Source: Stygiobacter electus | GTDB taxonomy: Bacteria > Bacteroidota > Ignavibacteria > Ignavibacteriales > Melioribacteraceae | Direction of reading: 5' to 3' | Assembly (NCBI GenBank): GCA_029210465.1 | Contig: JARGDL010000002.1 | Coordinates: 124,001-188,000, forward strand | DNA: 64,000 bases | Shown: in pieces, positions 63,829-64,000 of the stretch | How the letters are laid out: the number at the start of each line of letters is the position of its first letter | How positions within the stretch are numbered: position 1 is the first letter of the stretch | Program-made: the position numbers and the translations under genes | Notes under the pieces: generated by a model | Database searches by the model: none | Told to the model about the DNA's origin: nothing | What the model saw: the letters and a program-made list of their open reading frames with translations, nothing else

Positions 63829-64000
63829 ATGAACAAATTAGAAAAAGAAGAAGTTGTTGAACAAATTAAAGAACTTATTAATAACTCATCTGCAATGTTC
63901 TTAGTTGATTATCGTGGAGTTAATGTTGCTGATATTAACAAACTAAGATCAAATTTTAGAAAAGATGGGGTTACTTATAAAGTTCTTAAAAACACCCTCT
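63829..64000 (+). CDS. rplJ: 50S ribosomal protein uL10, 5' end only
   Basis: The first 57 codons are in the window. They read MNKLEKEEVVEQIKELINNS and then AMFLVDYRGVNVADINKL, the normal uL10 start with the LVDYRG rRNA-binding region. The ATG follows GGGAGA. It should continue with rplL and the rpoBC genes beyond the window. Confidence 0.96.
   Translation, partial: MNKLEKEEVVEQIKELINNSSAMFLVDYRGVNVADINKLRSNFRKDGVTYKVLKNTL

Overview
The window is AT-rich bacterial chromosome with almost no spare DNA. It carries about 75 protein genes, four tRNAs and a tmRNA, and no insertion sequence, prophage, CRISPR array or integron. The organism is probably a free-living, Gram-negative member of the Bacteroidota/Chlorobiota group, most likely of Ignavibacteria type. 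This is an inference from several signs: LptF/LptG-type lipopolysaccharide-export permeases, outer-membrane barrel proteins, the tmRNA tag GEYNYALAA (the GE..YALAA form known from Bacteroidota relatives), AT-rich codon use, and Shine-Dalgarno motifs with many TTG starts. Nothing in the window identifies the species.

Layout. 1-1693: end of a ribosome-maturation operon (khpA-rimM-trmD-rplS) closed by a terminator. 1711-6700: an MqnA-like gene facing a minus-strand operon add-hypothetical-hutU-serA. 6701-8240: a TPR secretory protein and a DUF3467 protein. 8332-14690: a four-gene operon (secreted FN3-like protein, FecR-domain protein, outer-membrane barrel protein, CHASE2-adenylate cyclase) that looks like an envelope-to-cAMP signalling module. 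14691-17190: two LptF/LptG-family permeases. 17360-24741: M20 dipeptidase, lipoprotein, YgfZ-like protein, cobalamin adenosyltransferase, tmRNA, dapF, PHP phosphoesterase and a TPR membrane protein. 24799-27618: efp-accB-accC-gcvH. 27681-31980: guaA, radC, two small envelope proteins and phoH, which apparently starts at ACG. 32031-37505: mazG, ridA, rsfS, argS, comF and hemerythrin. 37513-47335: VWA protein, surE, xseAB, dxs, an oxidoreductase and a two-component system. 47431-49649: rplU-rpmA and comM.

49706-61100 is one branched-chain amino-acid superoperon, ilvD-ilvB-ilvN-ilvC-leuB-leuA-leuC-leuD-cimA. With citramalate synthase it encodes every step from pyruvate to the keto-acids of valine, leucine and isoleucine except the final transaminase, and isoleucine need not start from threonine. 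A consensus promoter lies about 300 bp upstream of ilvD. The long leader between them encodes an unannotated 51-codon peptide ending in a dense run of Ile and Leu codons, followed by RNA segments that can pair in alternative ways. This looks like a leader-peptide attenuator sensing Ile and Leu, and it is the most interesting regulatory find here.

61223-64000 is the translation/transcription cluster tRNA-Tyr, -Gly, -Thr, rpmG, tRNA-Trp, secE, nusG, rplK, rplA and rplJ (cut by the window end). rpmG stands where tuf is often found, and the rplJ leader may be the L10 autoregulatory site.
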